The position numbers and the translations under genes were made by a program. A DNA stretch of 38,505 nt from Methanotrichaceae archaeon. Its GTDB lineage: Archaea > Halobacteriota > Methanosarcinia > Methanotrichales > Methanotrichaceae. The notes under the pieces are model-generated. The model did no database searches. It saw nothing but the letters and a program-made list of their open reading frames with translations, and was not told the origin of the DNA. This document shows positions 15,427 through 27,337 of the stretch, piece by piece; the stretch's first letter is position 1; the number at the start of each line of letters is the position of its first letter. Location: the NCBI GenBank assembly GCA_016927425.1, contig JAFGMR010000003.1, positions 1 through 38,505 on the forward strand. The letters run 5' to 3'.

Positions 15427-18400
15427 TCAAGATAATATCGTCGCTCCTAATGCAAAGAAGAATAGGATGGAAAAAATTGCACCAAATATCCTTTCTATGA
15501 TGAATCCAGTCTTTATTATGGATCTGGATATACCTTGATTCTTAGGGATTTCAGGGGGATCGACAAAGAGTTTTGTGCCTGAAAGAAAAATAATTGCACT
15601 GAATTTAAAAGGTTTTAATATTATGATAACTTTATCTAAAGTCCTCTTTTTAAGGAAGTCGTCTAAGCCGTTGCCCCAAGTACTGTTATATTCATCAGCC
15701 ATAAATTTAATCCTTTGCCAACCTAGAAAGCCCCAAAAAATACCAAATAGAAATATAATAAGTACAGACCATATAAGTGGATAGAGGGGTCTCTTACCAT
15801 AACCAAAAGTTATTAAAGCTAATCCATTAAAAATATACGATAACAAATCTTGGATTATTGCTGCTAATTGGGCCAGTGGGTTCTCTTTTAGCATATATGT
15901 TGGTTGATAATGCACAAATTGCTCTTGCTTATATCTATAATAGCAATCATCAGCGTCTTTATTGAGACCCAATCTCCTGAAGTTCTCAATAAGCAATTGG
16001 TAAGTAGCCTCATCATATGCTAACTCATTAATGTTAGCATATCTAATGAATAATTTTTCATATTTTGTTCTTATCAAATAAAGGGATCTCTTAAAAGTAG
16101 TGTTCAAAAATAATAAATCATCTCTAAAGCGACTATTATTAAAAGTTACATCGTCTTCAAAGGATATATCGTTAAAATTTGTCTCATTGAAAAATATCAT
16201 TCCTGCAAAGTCGGCAGACATATTAAACTTTGATCCAGAGAAGTCTACTGGTCCGTTAATTATTGATCTTTTGAACACAATAGGTCCGTTATACTTAGAT
16301 TTCATAAAACTACTATCTTTCTTAAGTTGTGAATCGGAAAAATCGACCATCTTATTAAAAAATGATCGAATAAATGATGCAGATTCAAATTGAGATCCCA
16401 TGAACCAAGCCTCATTATCAAAAGTAACCCCTTCAAATTCAGCCATTCCTATAAAACGGGATCTTCTGAAATCAGCAATTTCTTTAATATTAGCATCCGA
16501 AAAGGTAACGTTTCTATTAAAATTAGATTCATAGAATCTAGCCCATTCAAATTTGGATACACAAAATGAAACAGATCCGTTGAAATTGGACCCACAAAAA
16601 ATTGCATCTCCAAGAAATTGAGACCCGTCAAATGCAAAATCGCACTCATCTTCTCCAAAGTTATCCGCAAAATTTATATAGCTCCCAAATGATTTGCGCC
16701 CATCAAAATTAGATCTTAGAAAGACAGCATCTTGAAAGAATTTTGATAATTGAAAAGATACGCCTTTATTAAATTGTGATTCAGTAAATATTGCATCTTT
16801 ATCAAATTGAGAACATTCAAAGTTTGCTGATTTCTTAAATATTGATTTAGTGAATACAGAGTATCCATGGAATATGGATTGTGAGAAATCAGAAAAACCA
16901 TATATAGTAGTGTTTTCAAAATTTATGGATTTATAGAATATGGAATTATTAAAATCAATATTTCCATATATCACAGAGTCATTTATATGTATTGGGGAGG
17001 TTACTAATTTATACTGATCAGGAATTATAAAGGGTCCGCGAAATAGGTCATCTCCATCGATCCATTTTATGAAGCTTTCCGTCTCGACATGTTCTGATGG
17101 GAGATTTAGCATATCCAAATTAAGATTTCCATCAATTATAACATGGTCATATTGAATAATTTCGTTTTTCTTAATTTTTTCAAGAATCTCACTAGCAGGT
17201 ATTCTTATATATGGCTTTACATCATTCTTTTTAATAATTCTCGGCTTATTAGGGCGTATTTCTCTAAATATTTCGTCTCTAGATAGATTGGAAAATACTT
17301 CGAGGGTAAGATTTCTTAAATCTCTATCTGTTGGCACATAACCAAAAACATCACTATTATAATTATTAGTAGCGTCCGTACGAGAGTATGGTTTAAAATC
17401 TATGAATATTTTTTTCATTTCGTATGAATTTATTACCTTCCAATTATTCGACAGGTTTGTTGAGCTATTCTGTTCGCTGTCTTCCTGGTTCTGAAAACCA
17501 CCAGATGCTTTCCAAACATCTGAGTTTACACCTAAAGCATTCTCGACTGAATTCTTCAAAGAGAATGCCTTTTCATAATCAGGATCAATTTTAATTGCCC
17601 CTTCGATATATATTAGAGCTTCATCATACTTCCCTCGCTTATATAAAGCATTTCCTTTTCCATACAATGCATTTTTATCTCTCGAATTAATTGTTAAAAG
17701 CCTGTTATAGAAGTTGATGGCTTCCTCATATCTTCCTTGATCACTAAGAGCATCACTTATGCCCTCCAAGGCATTGGTATCATTTGAATTGATCTTGAGG
17801 GCCATACTATAGGCTTCGGTTGCCTCCGCAGAGCGACCCTGTTTTAAAAGAGCCAAACCTTTGCCATCCCAAGCGGATCCATTATTTGGATCCAATGTTG
17901 ATGCCCTAGTGAATGCATCAAGCCCCTCATCTGTTCTATTGAGCATAACTAGCGCTAAACCTTTGATAATCCATACCCATGTTATGTCTGGATCTAGTTT
18001 AAGAGCTTCGTCATAAGCCTTGACACATTCATCAAACCTATTCAGCTTAAGGAGAGCGGTCCCTTTTGATATCCAAATATCACAATTATTTGAATCTCCT
18101 TTGAGAGCCTCGGTAAACGCTTGATTTGCTTCTACCATCCTATCCAAGTCAAATAGAATTATGCCTTTTCTTTCCCAAGCCTCGGACCAATTTGGATCTA
18201 TCAGTAAAGCTTCATCATAGGCTTGGATAGCTTCATCTTTTCTTCCAATTGTATCGAGAGCGTCGCCTTTGTTGAGCCATATCACACTTGATCTTGGATC
18301 TAAAATCAGTGCCTGATCATATAACTCGATAGCATCGTTAGTTCTATTTATTATGGAAAGAACTCTGCCTTTAATGAACCGGATTTCAGAGCTGTTTGGA

Positions 18401-18666
18401 TCTAACTCGATTGCTTGATCAATCAGCTGTAAAGCCTCATCAGTTTTGTTTTCAGAAAGAATAGCCAAGCCCTTCCAAACTAAAATCGTAGAATTTGTCG
18501 GATTTAACACATGGGCATTATTGAAAGCCGGAATTGCCTCATTCATTCGTCCTTCGTTATAAAGAGATGTGCCTATTTTGAACCAATCATTAGCCGTTTG
18601 ATCACCTGAGGCTGGAATTAGGATCAATGTCAAAAGCAAGGTTAGCTTTGGAAGTTCCTTCAGCAT
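15427..18666 (-). CDS. TPR-pentapeptide-repeat membrane protein, 1079 residues
   Basis: Signal peptide or anchor at residues 1-22. About ten tetratricopeptide repeats of 34 residues follow (residues 25-370; W-KG, A-AYDEAL and LDP positions recur). A polar linker (about 375-540) leads to a long series of degenerate pentapeptide repeats with central Phe (about 560-880), such as ADFRRSRFIG and VDFSGSKFNM, expected to form a right-handed beta helix. The C-terminus has several hydrophobic segments (about 930-1079), including LITFGYGKRPLYPL; a similar motif occurs in pentapeptide proteins ending in a channel-like pore domain. The DNA is much more AT-rich than its neighbours and an IS-end-like sequence adjoins it, so recent acquisition is likely. 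There is no Shine-Dalgarno, and a weak TATA lies near 18696-18706. Function unknown; a surface or membrane scaffold is likely. Confidence 0.85.
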   Translation of the reverse strand: MLKELPKLTLLLTLILIPASGDQTANDWFKIGTSLYNEGRMNEAIPAFNNAHVLNPTNSTILVWKGLAILSENKTDEALQLIDQAIELDPNSSEIRFIKGRVLSIINRTNDAIELYDQALILDPRSSVIWLNKGDALDTIGRKDEAIQAYDEALLIDPNWSEAWERKGIILFDLDRMVEANQAFTEALKGDSNNCDIWISKGTALLKLNRFDECVKAYDEALKLDPDITWVWIIKGLALVMLNRTDEGLDAFTRASTLDPNNGSAWDGKGLALLKQGRSAEATEAYSMALKINSNDTNALEGISDALSDQGRYEEAINFYNRLLTINSRDKNALYGKGNALYKRGKYDEALIYIEGAIKIDPDYEKAFSLKNSVENALGVNSDVWKASGGFQNQEDSEQNSSTNLSNNWKVINSYEMKKIFIDFKPYSRTDATNNYNSDVFGYVPTDRDLRNLTLEVFSNLSRDEIFREIRPNKPRIIKKNDVKPYIRIPASEILEKIKKNEIIQYDHVIIDGNLNLDMLNLPSEHVETESFIKWIDGDDLFRGPFIIPDQYKLVTSPIHINDSVIYGNIDFNNSIFYKSINFENTTIYGFSDFSQSIFHGYSVFTKSIFKKSANFECSQFDKDAIFTESQFNKGVSFQLSKFFQDAVFLRSNFDGRKSFGSYINFADNFGEDECDFAFDGSQFLGDAIFCGSNFNGSVSFCVSKFEWARFYESNFNRNVTFSDANIKEIADFRRSRFIGMAEFEGVTFDNEAWFMGSQFESASFIRSFFNKMVDFSDSQLKKDSSFMKSKYNGPIVFKRSIINGPVDFSGSKFNMSADFAGMIFFNETNFNDISFEDDVTFNNSRFRDDLLFLNTTFKRSLYLIRTKYEKLFIRYANINELAYDEATYQLLIENFRRLGLNKDADDCYYRYKQEQFVHYQPTYMLKENPLAQLAAIIQDLLSYIFNGLALITFGYGKRPLYPLIWSVLIIFLFGIFWGFLGWQRIKFMADEYNSTWGNGLDDFLKKRTLDKVIIILKPFKFSAIIFLSGTKLFVDPPEIPKNQGISRSIIKTGFIIERIFGAIFSILFFFALGATILS

Positions 18667-18955
18667 TGCTACCAGTTTGGTATGTCTATGAGGACTGGTA
18701 AAAAGGTTTTGCTTTTAGACCTAACTCTGCAGCTCTGAAACTTGACATGGTCACATTGCCTATAAATAGGGCTTAGCCGATATCGATATACCTTAACTAA
18801 AATATTTTGGGCTATGATCCCGCACGCTATCGATTAGGCTGATGATGTGACATTGCCAAGTTAAGGCTTGCGCCATGCAAATAGAGAAGATCGTCTCAAG
18901 AAAAAAGGTAGCCAGCGAGTATGGCCAAGTCGATCCTGACAGAGAGAACCCCCCC
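18667..18955. other. Gap upstream of the TPR-pentapeptide gene
   Basis: About 290 bases. The left side should carry the TPR gene promoter (minus-strand CTTTTTACC near 18697-18705). The rest lies after the tldD stop and shows no credible ORF; frames starting at 18875 and 18921 only run into tldD antisense. Confidence 0.45.
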
Positions 18956-20278
18956 CTATCCAGCCCCGCCTACCGTCGCCTTGCTCACGAGGATATGGGG
19001 CGATCCATCGCTTACAGGCACGAGCTGCCCTGCCTTTCCGCACCGGCCGCTGTTGAACTTGAGGTCGTCTCCAACCGCCGCAACCTCTGAGAGTATCTCG
19101 AGCGTGTGGCCTGAGAGGGATACATCCCTTAGAAGCTGGGTGATCTCCCCTCCCTCCACCAGATAGCCGCGCTTTGCGTTGAACTGGAATACCCCTTCTG
19201 CGGTGTTCACCTGACCTCCCCGGCTTCCGAGCAGATAGACGCCATCTTTTAGCTCCTCGATTATCTCGGAGAAGCTCCAGTCGCCGTTATCGATGTAGGT
19301 GTTGGACATTCGCACAACAGGCCTAGCGTAGCCCTGGGAGCGCGCGTTCCTGGGAACCCCGCCGAGCCTGCCTGCGGTCTCGCGAGAGTGGAGGTACGAT
19401 CTCAGGATCCCGTCCTCCACGAGGACCGTCTCCGAAGAGGCAGAGCCCTCGTCGTCGAAGGGATAGTATCCGTAGTTGGATAGGCTTGGGTCGTCCTTTA
19501 CAGTGATCAGCTCTGAGCCTATCCGCTCTCCGAGACGGCCTTCGAGTATGGATCCTCCCTCGAGCACGATATCCCCCTCGGTGGCGTGGCCGACAGCCTC
19601 GTGAACGAAGACCCCTGCAAGCTCCTGGTCAAGCACGACTGGATTAGTGCCGCCCTTGGGAACGCGGGCATCGAGGAGCGCGATCGCGGTCTTTGCAGCA
19701 TTCTCGGCAAGCGAATGGGCATCGTGGATCTCGAAGAGCTCAAGGCCGCATACGCCTGCCCTGCTCTCGCTTCCCGCCTGATAGAGCCCGTTTCTCTTGG
19801 CAACGGCGCTGATTGCAAAAGCGGTCCTCGTAAGCGACTGCTCGACGTCGATCCCATCTGAGGTCGAGTATTGCGTCGACGACTCGAGCTCGGTATAAAC
19901 AGCCTGGGTCGAGCTTATCCCGTCGATCCTAGCCCTGTTTTCGATCTCCCGAATAAGGGCTACCTTCTCCTCCAGGCTAAGGCTGGAGGGATCGACCTTG
20001 GGGGCAACATCGATATGGGCGCTCTCAGGGGCAGCTCCCTTTGCAAGGGATAGGTCCTCCGACCTGTTGATCTTGCGGGCGACCTCCTTGGCGGTTCGAA
20101 TTCCTTCGGGAATCCCTTCCATGTCCTCGGTGGTCACAAAGCCCCAGCCGCTGCCCTCGAGAGCCCGGATTGCCGCCCCATGGAAATGGCTCTCCGAGAT
20201 CTCCTCCAGCCGGCCGTTGTCAAGCACGATCCTGATCCTTCGGCCTCGCACAACCCTTACGTCGTGAAATGAGGACAT
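18956..20278 (-). CDS. tldD: TldD-family metalloprotease
   Basis: A 440-residue TldD protein. The zinc motif is HEAVGH (residues 226-231) followed by ATEGD, where the second His and downstream acids complete the site. The C-terminal half has the typical GGVPRNARSQGYARPVVRMS and SRGGQVNTAEGVFQFNA blocks. In bacteria TldD works with TldE/PmbA as a heterodimer that degrades peptides, for example in microcin and modified-peptide maturation. No TldE/PmbA gene lies in this window. The start is five bases after the lonB stop, so the two are probably one operon. Slightly short of bacterial TldD (about 480 residues), as usual in archaea. Confidence 0.9.
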   Translation of the reverse strand: MSSFHDVRVVRGRRIRIVLDNGRLEEISESHFHGAAIRALEGSGWGFVTTEDMEGIPEGIRTAKEVARKINRSEDLSLAKGAAPESAHIDVAPKVDPSSLSLEEKVALIREIENRARIDGISSTQAVYTELESSTQYSTSDGIDVEQSLTRTAFAISAVAKRNGLYQAGSESRAGVCGLELFEIHDAHSLAENAAKTAIALLDARVPKGGTNPVVLDQELAGVFVHEAVGHATEGDIVLEGGSILEGRLGERIGSELITVKDDPSLSNYGYYPFDDEGSASSETVLVEDGILRSYLHSRETAGRLGGVPRNARSQGYARPVVRMSNTYIDNGDWSFSEIIEELKDGVYLLGSRGGQVNTAEGVFQFNAKRGYLVEGGEITQLLRDVSLSGHTLEILSEVAAVGDDLKFNSGRCGKAGQLVPVSDGSPHILVSKATVGGAG

Positions 20279-20283
20279 ATCTC

Positions 20284-22185
20284 TCAGAGGCTCCGGCTGG
20301 GAGTTGGGGTGGGGATGGTCTCGGGAAGGGATATCCCGAGCTTCTTCTCCGTTGCAAAGCGCTTTAGCTTCTCGAGCAGGCGCGAACGCTGAGCCCCCAG
20401 GCTATGCTCGAAGACGTCGCTTATTGTGGAGACCGGTATGATCTCCACCATCCCCTTGAAGGAGTCGTCGATTAGGACGTCTCCCATGTTGGACTTGGGT
20501 ATGAGCACTGTCTTGATCCCCGCAAGCGCCGCAGCCTCGATCTTCTGGGTTACGCCTCCTACGGGAAGCACGTCTCCCCTCACCGATAGAGATCCGGTCA
20601 TGGCAACGCTCTGCTTGACAGGCACGCCCTCGAGCGCCGATATCACAGCTGTCGCTATCGATATCGACGCGCTGTCACCTTCAACGCCCTCGTATGTCCC
20701 AATGAACTGGATGTGAACATCCTTGTTTGTGATGTCCTCTCCAAGGAACTTCTTGATGAGGGCAGAGACGTTCGTCACTGCCTCGCGGGCGATCTCCTGG
20801 AGCCTGCCTGTGGCAATCACGCGCCCCTCTTCCTTGGACTGGGCAGGTGTTACCTCGGCCATTATGGGAAGGACTATTCCAGAGTCCCCCATCACCGCAA
20901 GGCCGTTGACCCGGCCGACCTCGTCGCCGGCGTTATGGTACATGCTGTAGTCCTTGCGCCTCTCGAGGTAGCGATCGGCAAGCTGCTGCTCTACCGACCG
21001 GGCCATCTTCTTCGCCTGGATGACGTGCTTTGCGTCGGTAAGGGTTACTCCCTCGGCGCGGGCGGTGTCACCGGAGACTCGCACAAGGCCGCCGAGGTCG
21101 CGAAGCATCAACGTCAGATGCCCCTTTCTCCCCGACCTCCGCTTCGCTTCGCGGATGATCTCGGCTACAGCGGCCTTCGTGAAGTGGGGGATCTTCCCGT
21201 CCCTTACGACCTCTTGGGCGACGAACCTCATCAGCTTATTGCGGTTCTCGAGGGTGTCGTCCATGGTATCTCGCATGTACACCTCGTAGCCGTATCCTTT
21301 GATACGGGAGCGAAGTGCCGGATGCATCCCCTGAACGGCATCGAGGTTTCCTGCAGCTATCATGATGAACTTGCAGGGGACAGGCTCTGTCCGTACGAGC
21401 GCTCCCGACGAGCGTTCGCTCTGTCCGGTGATCGGATACTCCCCCTCTTGGAGAGCTGTCAAGAGCGACTGCTGGGACTCCATCCGCAGCGTGTTCACCT
21501 CGTCGATGAAGAGAACTCCCTTGTGAGCCCGGTGAATTGCTCCGCACTCAACCCTCTCGTGGCTGGGCGTCTCAAGGCCGCCGGACTGGAAGGGATCGTG
21601 CCTCACATCCCCGAGCATGGCGCCCGCGTGGGCCCCTGTGGCATCGACATAAGGAGCATTCTTCTTTTCTCCGTTGTCCACAAGGAGCTTCGGGATGATC
21701 GACTCCTCCTTTGGCATGAGATAGCGCATTGAGAGGAAGATCAAGGCGGCAGCAATGATTCCGAATAGGAGCTGGCCTGTGTAGTAGGCGTAGACTATCA
21801 AGGCCATTACGAGGAGCATGAAGAACATGTTCCTGGTCTGGACCTTCTTTCGCGCCTCCATCTTCTGGGCATCAACTATCTGCTTGCCCCTTCCAGCTGG
21901 AACCTCCCTTACGCGGGGGTTGTTGTTGTCCTCGGGATTATTATAGATTAGTATATCCTGCAGCTCCTCTACTGGAAGGAGTTCGCTCATGGCCCTTCCC
22001 AGCATCGACTTGCCCGTTCCGGGAGATCCTATGAGCATTACATGGCGGCGCTGATGTGCCGCCTTCTTAATTACCTCAACTGCCTCTTCCTGACCGATAA
22101 CATGCTCTATCAGGCTCTCCGGCACGTTGATGCTGCTCGTATCATCGAAGCTGATATCGCCCAACAGCTCATTCGTCTCGTCCAT
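20284..22185 (-). CDS. lonB: Archaeal LonB membrane-anchored ATP-dependent protease
   Basis: A 633-residue LonB. Walker A is GSPGTGKS near residue 54. An insertion with two hydrophobic segments (about 120-158) anchors it to the membrane with active domains in the cytoplasm. Walker B is GVLFIDEVN. The protease domain has the Ser-Lys dyad: Ser about 505 in VEGDSASIS and Lys about 548 in GGVTQKIEA, the 43-residue spacing typical of Lon. It degrades misfolded and regulatory proteins. TTG 22191 is in frame; ATG 22185 is chosen. A TATA box at 22231-22240 gives a leader of about 20 bases. tldD follows closely and the Cdc48 gene precedes on the same strand. Confidence 0.95.
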   Translation of the reverse strand: MDETNELLGDISFDDTSSINVPESLIEHVIGQEEAVEVIKKAAHQRRHVMLIGSPGTGKSMLGRAMSELLPVEELQDILIYNNPEDNNNPRVREVPAGRGKQIVDAQKMEARKKVQTRNMFFMLLVMALIVYAYYTGQLLFGIIAAALIFLSMRYLMPKEESIIPKLLVDNGEKKNAPYVDATGAHAGAMLGDVRHDPFQSGGLETPSHERVECGAIHRAHKGVLFIDEVNTLRMESQQSLLTALQEGEYPITGQSERSSGALVRTEPVPCKFIMIAAGNLDAVQGMHPALRSRIKGYGYEVYMRDTMDDTLENRNKLMRFVAQEVVRDGKIPHFTKAAVAEIIREAKRRSGRKGHLTLMLRDLGGLVRVSGDTARAEGVTLTDAKHVIQAKKMARSVEQQLADRYLERRKDYSMYHNAGDEVGRVNGLAVMGDSGIVLPIMAEVTPAQSKEEGRVIATGRLQEIAREAVTNVSALIKKFLGEDITNKDVHIQFIGTYEGVEGDSASISIATAVISALEGVPVKQSVAMTGSLSVRGDVLPVGGVTQKIEAAALAGIKTVLIPKSNMGDVLIDDSFKGMVEIIPVSTISDVFEHSLGAQRSRLLEKLKRFATEKKLGISLPETIPTPTPSRSL

Positions 22186-22220
22186 AGTCAAGCTATCGGC
22201 CTCTCATCATATAGTCACAA

Positions 22221-22247
22221 AGACCTTCTATCATATATAAGTGGTCT
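22221..22247 (-). promoter_or_regulatory. lonB promoter with flanking dyad
   Basis: The minus-strand TATA box TTATATATGA (22231-22240) predicts a start near 22209. AGACC (22221-22225) and GGTCT (22243-22247) form a short inverted repeat straddling the box, a possible repressor site. The dyad arms are only five bases. Confidence 0.45.
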
Positions 22248-22278
22248 GGTATGGGGATCTGCATTGCCTTGTTCGTCC

Positions 22279-25079
<2,801 letters not shown>

Positions 25080-25108
25080 ATGCCCTGCCTTGTGATATTA
25101 TGAAGTTA

Positions 25109-25123
25109 GTAACCTTTCGTTAC
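25109..25123 (-). promoter_or_regulatory. GTAAC-N5-GTTAC dyad, candidate operator
   Basis: A perfect inverted repeat, GTAAC (25109-25113), spacer CTTTC, GTTAC (25119-25123), lies 30-44 bases before the regulator's ATG, between a TATA-like TTTATGTA and the expected start site. That is a classic place for autorepression by an ArsR-type dimer. Confidence 0.45.
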
Positions 25124-25177
25124 ATAAACCTTGCGGTGGGGTAGCGCGACTCTCTGGATAGGGATCTCCTCCCGATC

Positions 25178-25633
25178 TCATCTCGCGTCCGGGCCGCTCG
25201 CCCTATTAAGATCCTTCCAGAGGCGCCAGGCGTCCCTTCCTCGTCCATAGAAGTCGATGAGGAGCTGGCCTTCGCTATATCCTCCCTGATGATAGAGGGA
25301 GAGCGCCGCGCAGTTCTCTTGCGCTGCTTCAAGATAGATCCTCAATGCCCCCATCGCGGAGAGCTCATCTTCCATCGCCCCCATCAACCTTCGGCCGATG
25401 CCCCTCCTTTGATGGCCTGGATCGATGTCCAGTATCTTGATGGCCCCGGTCCTCCCCTTTGTGTAGCCTATTATGAATCCAACGACTGCTTCCCCTTCGG
25501 CTACGAGTATCCGGGCGTGTCTCAGGTGGAAGAGAAACATACCCCCAGGTAAGGCCTTCTCCTGGGGATAGCATAGTCGATCGATCTCATTCATCCTGGG
25601 AAGATCCCCTTCCCAGGCTCTGCGCATTCTCAT
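25178..25633 (-). CDS. GNAT acetyltransferase, RimI-like
   Basis: A 151-residue single GNAT domain. Motif A is present as ILDIDPGHQRRGIGRRLM (about residues 67-84), where QRRGIG binds the acetyl-CoA pyrophosphate. YLEAAQENCAALSLYHQGGY is the usual motif B with Asn and Tyr. Archaeal members acetylate protein N-termini (RimI/Ard1). ATG 25633 overlaps the DUF2111 stop by ATGA, so the two are coupled. The C-terminus is longer and Arg-rich, which is unremarkable. Confidence 0.88.
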   Translation of the reverse strand: MRMRRAWEGDLPRMNEIDRLCYPQEKALPGGMFLFHLRHARILVAEGEAVVGFIIGYTKGRTGAIKILDIDPGHQRRGIGRRLMGAMEDELSAMGALRIYLEAAQENCAALSLYHQGGYSEGQLLIDFYGRGRDAWRLWKDLNRASGPDAR

Positions 25634-26007
25634 CTACCTTTCGAGACCTGCTCGATAACTTCGGCGTAGTCCCCGAACACCTCGGGGATGTCTATCGTCC
25701 CTACTAGGTCGACAATTCCAATCGCCGCAACCGCCCTGCCGTCGACAAGGATCGGCGAAACTGCCACAGGCACTCCTTCATAGGTTCCGCTCTGCGGAAC
25801 TGTCCGGCTGGTCTCTCCAGATGCGAGCACCCCTTCCAACACAGGGCCTGTGTAGGCTTCGTCCACGGCCTTTCCCTTCTCAACCCTCACGCCGGGATGG
25901 TTCTTGCTGCGAATCGTGACCGGCAACCTGACCAGCTCGTTTATCGCGATTGCTAGAGGAAGCAGATCCTCGGCAGTCGAGTTCTCGGATATAACCAGAT
26001 CTCTCAT
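25630..26007 (-). CDS. DUF2111 methanogen protein
   Basis: A 125-residue soluble protein matching the pattern of the methanogen DUF2111 family: SENSTAEDLLPLAIAINELV, LPVTIRSK, GVRVEKGKAVD, TGPVLEGVL and PILVDGRAVAAIGIVDLVG. It looks like a small GAF/PAS-like alpha-beta domain, but its function is unknown. The ATG lies 26 bases from a TATA box (26028-26038) and lacks a clear Shine-Dalgarno, so a leaderless mRNA is likely. It is followed by the GNAT gene with ATGA overlap. Confidence 0.75.
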   Translation of the reverse strand: MRDLVISENSTAEDLLPLAIAINELVRLPVTIRSKNHPGVRVEKGKAVDEAYTGPVLEGVLASGETSRTVPQSGTYEGVPVAVSPILVDGRAVAAIGIVDLVGTIDIPEVFGDYAEVIEQVSKGR

Positions 26008-26027
26008 GCTCTCGCTTTAGGCAGTCG

Positions 26028-26038
26028 ATATATCATAA
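26028..26038 (-). promoter_or_regulatory. TATA box of DUF2111-GNAT operon
   Basis: The minus strand reads TATGATATATC centred near 26033, 26 bases before the ATG at 26007, consistent with a leaderless start. Confidence 0.5.
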
Positions 26039-26046
26039 AGGCTGCC

Positions 26047-27228
26047 CTACGCTTTTCGCCGCATCAATCTCGCCTGGAAGCCGTGGTACTTGGAAAAGCC
26101 CTCGGCATCCCTCTGGCTCAGCGTCTCGGAGTCGAACGAGACCATATCCTGGGCGTAGAGGGCGTCTGGGGAGAATCGGCCTACGGGGCTTGCAGAGCCG
26201 CAATAGAGCTTCATCCTGACGAATCCGTTGACGCGGGAGTTGGCCTGGTCCAGGAAGGCATTGAGGTCGGCGTACAAGGGATCATCGAGAAGTCCCATGT
26301 AGGCGAGCTCCGACCAGGCATCGTCGACCGAGGCCTTGAATCGGAGCTCCGACCTGGAGAGGACGAGGCGCTCGAGGTCTTTGTGAGCGGTCAATAGTAT
26401 CGTTGCTGCGGGGTGCTCGTAGTTCTCCCTGGCCTTCAGCCCGAGGACTCGGTCCTCGATCATATCTGTCCGGCCGACTCCGTGGCGACCCCCAATCACA
26501 TTCAACCGGACTATTAGCTCCACGGGCCCCATCGCCTGGCCATCCAGAGAGACCGGAACGCCGGACTCGAAGCCGATCTCCACGATCTGTGAAGGCGTCA
26601 ACGCATCTGGCGCCTTCGTCCAGGCGTAGATCTCCTCCGGCGGCTCGAAGGAGGGGTCCTCGAGGTGGCCGCCCTCTATCGATCTGGACCAGAGGTTCTC
26701 GTCGATCGACCATGGTCGCTCCTTCGTTACGGGGACGTCTATCCCGTGCTCCCGGGCGTAGTCGATCTCCCACTCGCGGCTCAGGTCGAGGTCCCTCATC
26801 GGAGCTATGCAATCGAGCGCTGTCGTGCGGAATATCGCTTCGAAGCGCAGCTGATCGTTGCCCCTTCCGGTGCAGCCATGGGCGAGCGCCTTGACGCCCT
26901 TTTCCAGGGCGATCTCTACCGCCTTCTTGGCGATGAGGGGCCTCGCTATGGCCGTTCCCAGGACGTAGCCTTCATATGAGCCATTCGCCTTAATGAGTGG
27001 AAATAGGTACTCGCGGGCGAACTCCTCTTTGGCATCGATATGATAGTGCTCATCGCTGAGCTTCTCGGCACGGAGGTCTCCTCGCACGAGATCTTCTTCT
27101 GGCTGACCAACGTCCACGAGGACGGTGGTCACCTTATCGAAGCTGTAGCGCTCCCGCAGGAGTGGTATGCAGACGGAGGTATCCAATCCTCCCGAATAAG
27201 CCAGCACAACCTCGGACAAAACAAACAC
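26047..27228 (-). CDS. argG: Argininosuccinate synthase
   Basis: A 393-residue ArgG joins citrulline and aspartate with ATP cleavage in arginine biosynthesis. The N-terminal PP-loop AYSGGLDTS (residues 10-18) binds ATP. The family blocks [34 protein letters not shown] and [18 protein letters not shown] follow. The start is GTG 27228; a TATA-like GTTAAAATAA at 27251-27260 lies 27 bases before it and no Shine-Dalgarno is visible, so it is probably leaderless. TTG 27219 is the alternative. It is divergent from the radical SAM gene. No other arginine genes are adjacent. Confidence 0.95.
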   Translation of the reverse strand: MFVLSEVVLAYSGGLDTSVCIPLLRERYSFDKVTTVLVDVGQPEEDLVRGDLRAEKLSDEHYHIDAKEEFAREYLFPLIKANGSYEGYVLGTAIARPLIAKKAVEIALEKGVKALAHGCTGRGNDQLRFEAIFRTTALDCIAPMRDLDLSREWEIDYAREHGIDVPVTKERPWSIDENLWSRSIEGGHLEDPSFEPPEEIYAWTKAPDALTPSQIVEIGFESGVPVSLDGQAMGPVELIVRLNVIGGRHGVGRTDMIEDRVLGLKARENYEHPAATILLTAHKDLERLVLSRSELRFKASVDDAWSELAYMGLLDDPLYADLNAFLDQANSRVNGFVRMKLYCGSASPVGRFSPDALYAQDMVSFDSETLSQRDAEGFSKYHGFQARLMRRKA

Positions 27229-27250
27229 CGGCCGATAGATCGAGAATCAG

Positions 27251-27260
27251 TTATTTTAAC
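27251..27260 (-). promoter_or_regulatory. TATA box of argG
   Basis: The minus strand reads GTTAAAATAA, centred near 27255 and 27 bases from the GTG start of argG, in the 109-base divergent gap shared with the radical SAM gene. Confidence 0.45.
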
Positions 27261-27337
27261 CTTATGAATGGGCGGTCCCTCGATCCCCTGCCGACCTGGG
27301 CGATAACTCTTTAACTGTCACGAAGGATGAGATAACG

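Noticed and set aside
20713-21732. 339-codon plus-strand frame opposite lonB
   Set aside because: Antisense of a strongly conserved LonB; its length comes from GC-rich codon bias.
26282-26812. Arg/Pro-rich minus-strand frame of 176 codons inside argG
   Set aside because: Out-of-frame shadow of argG with composition typical of a spurious ORF.
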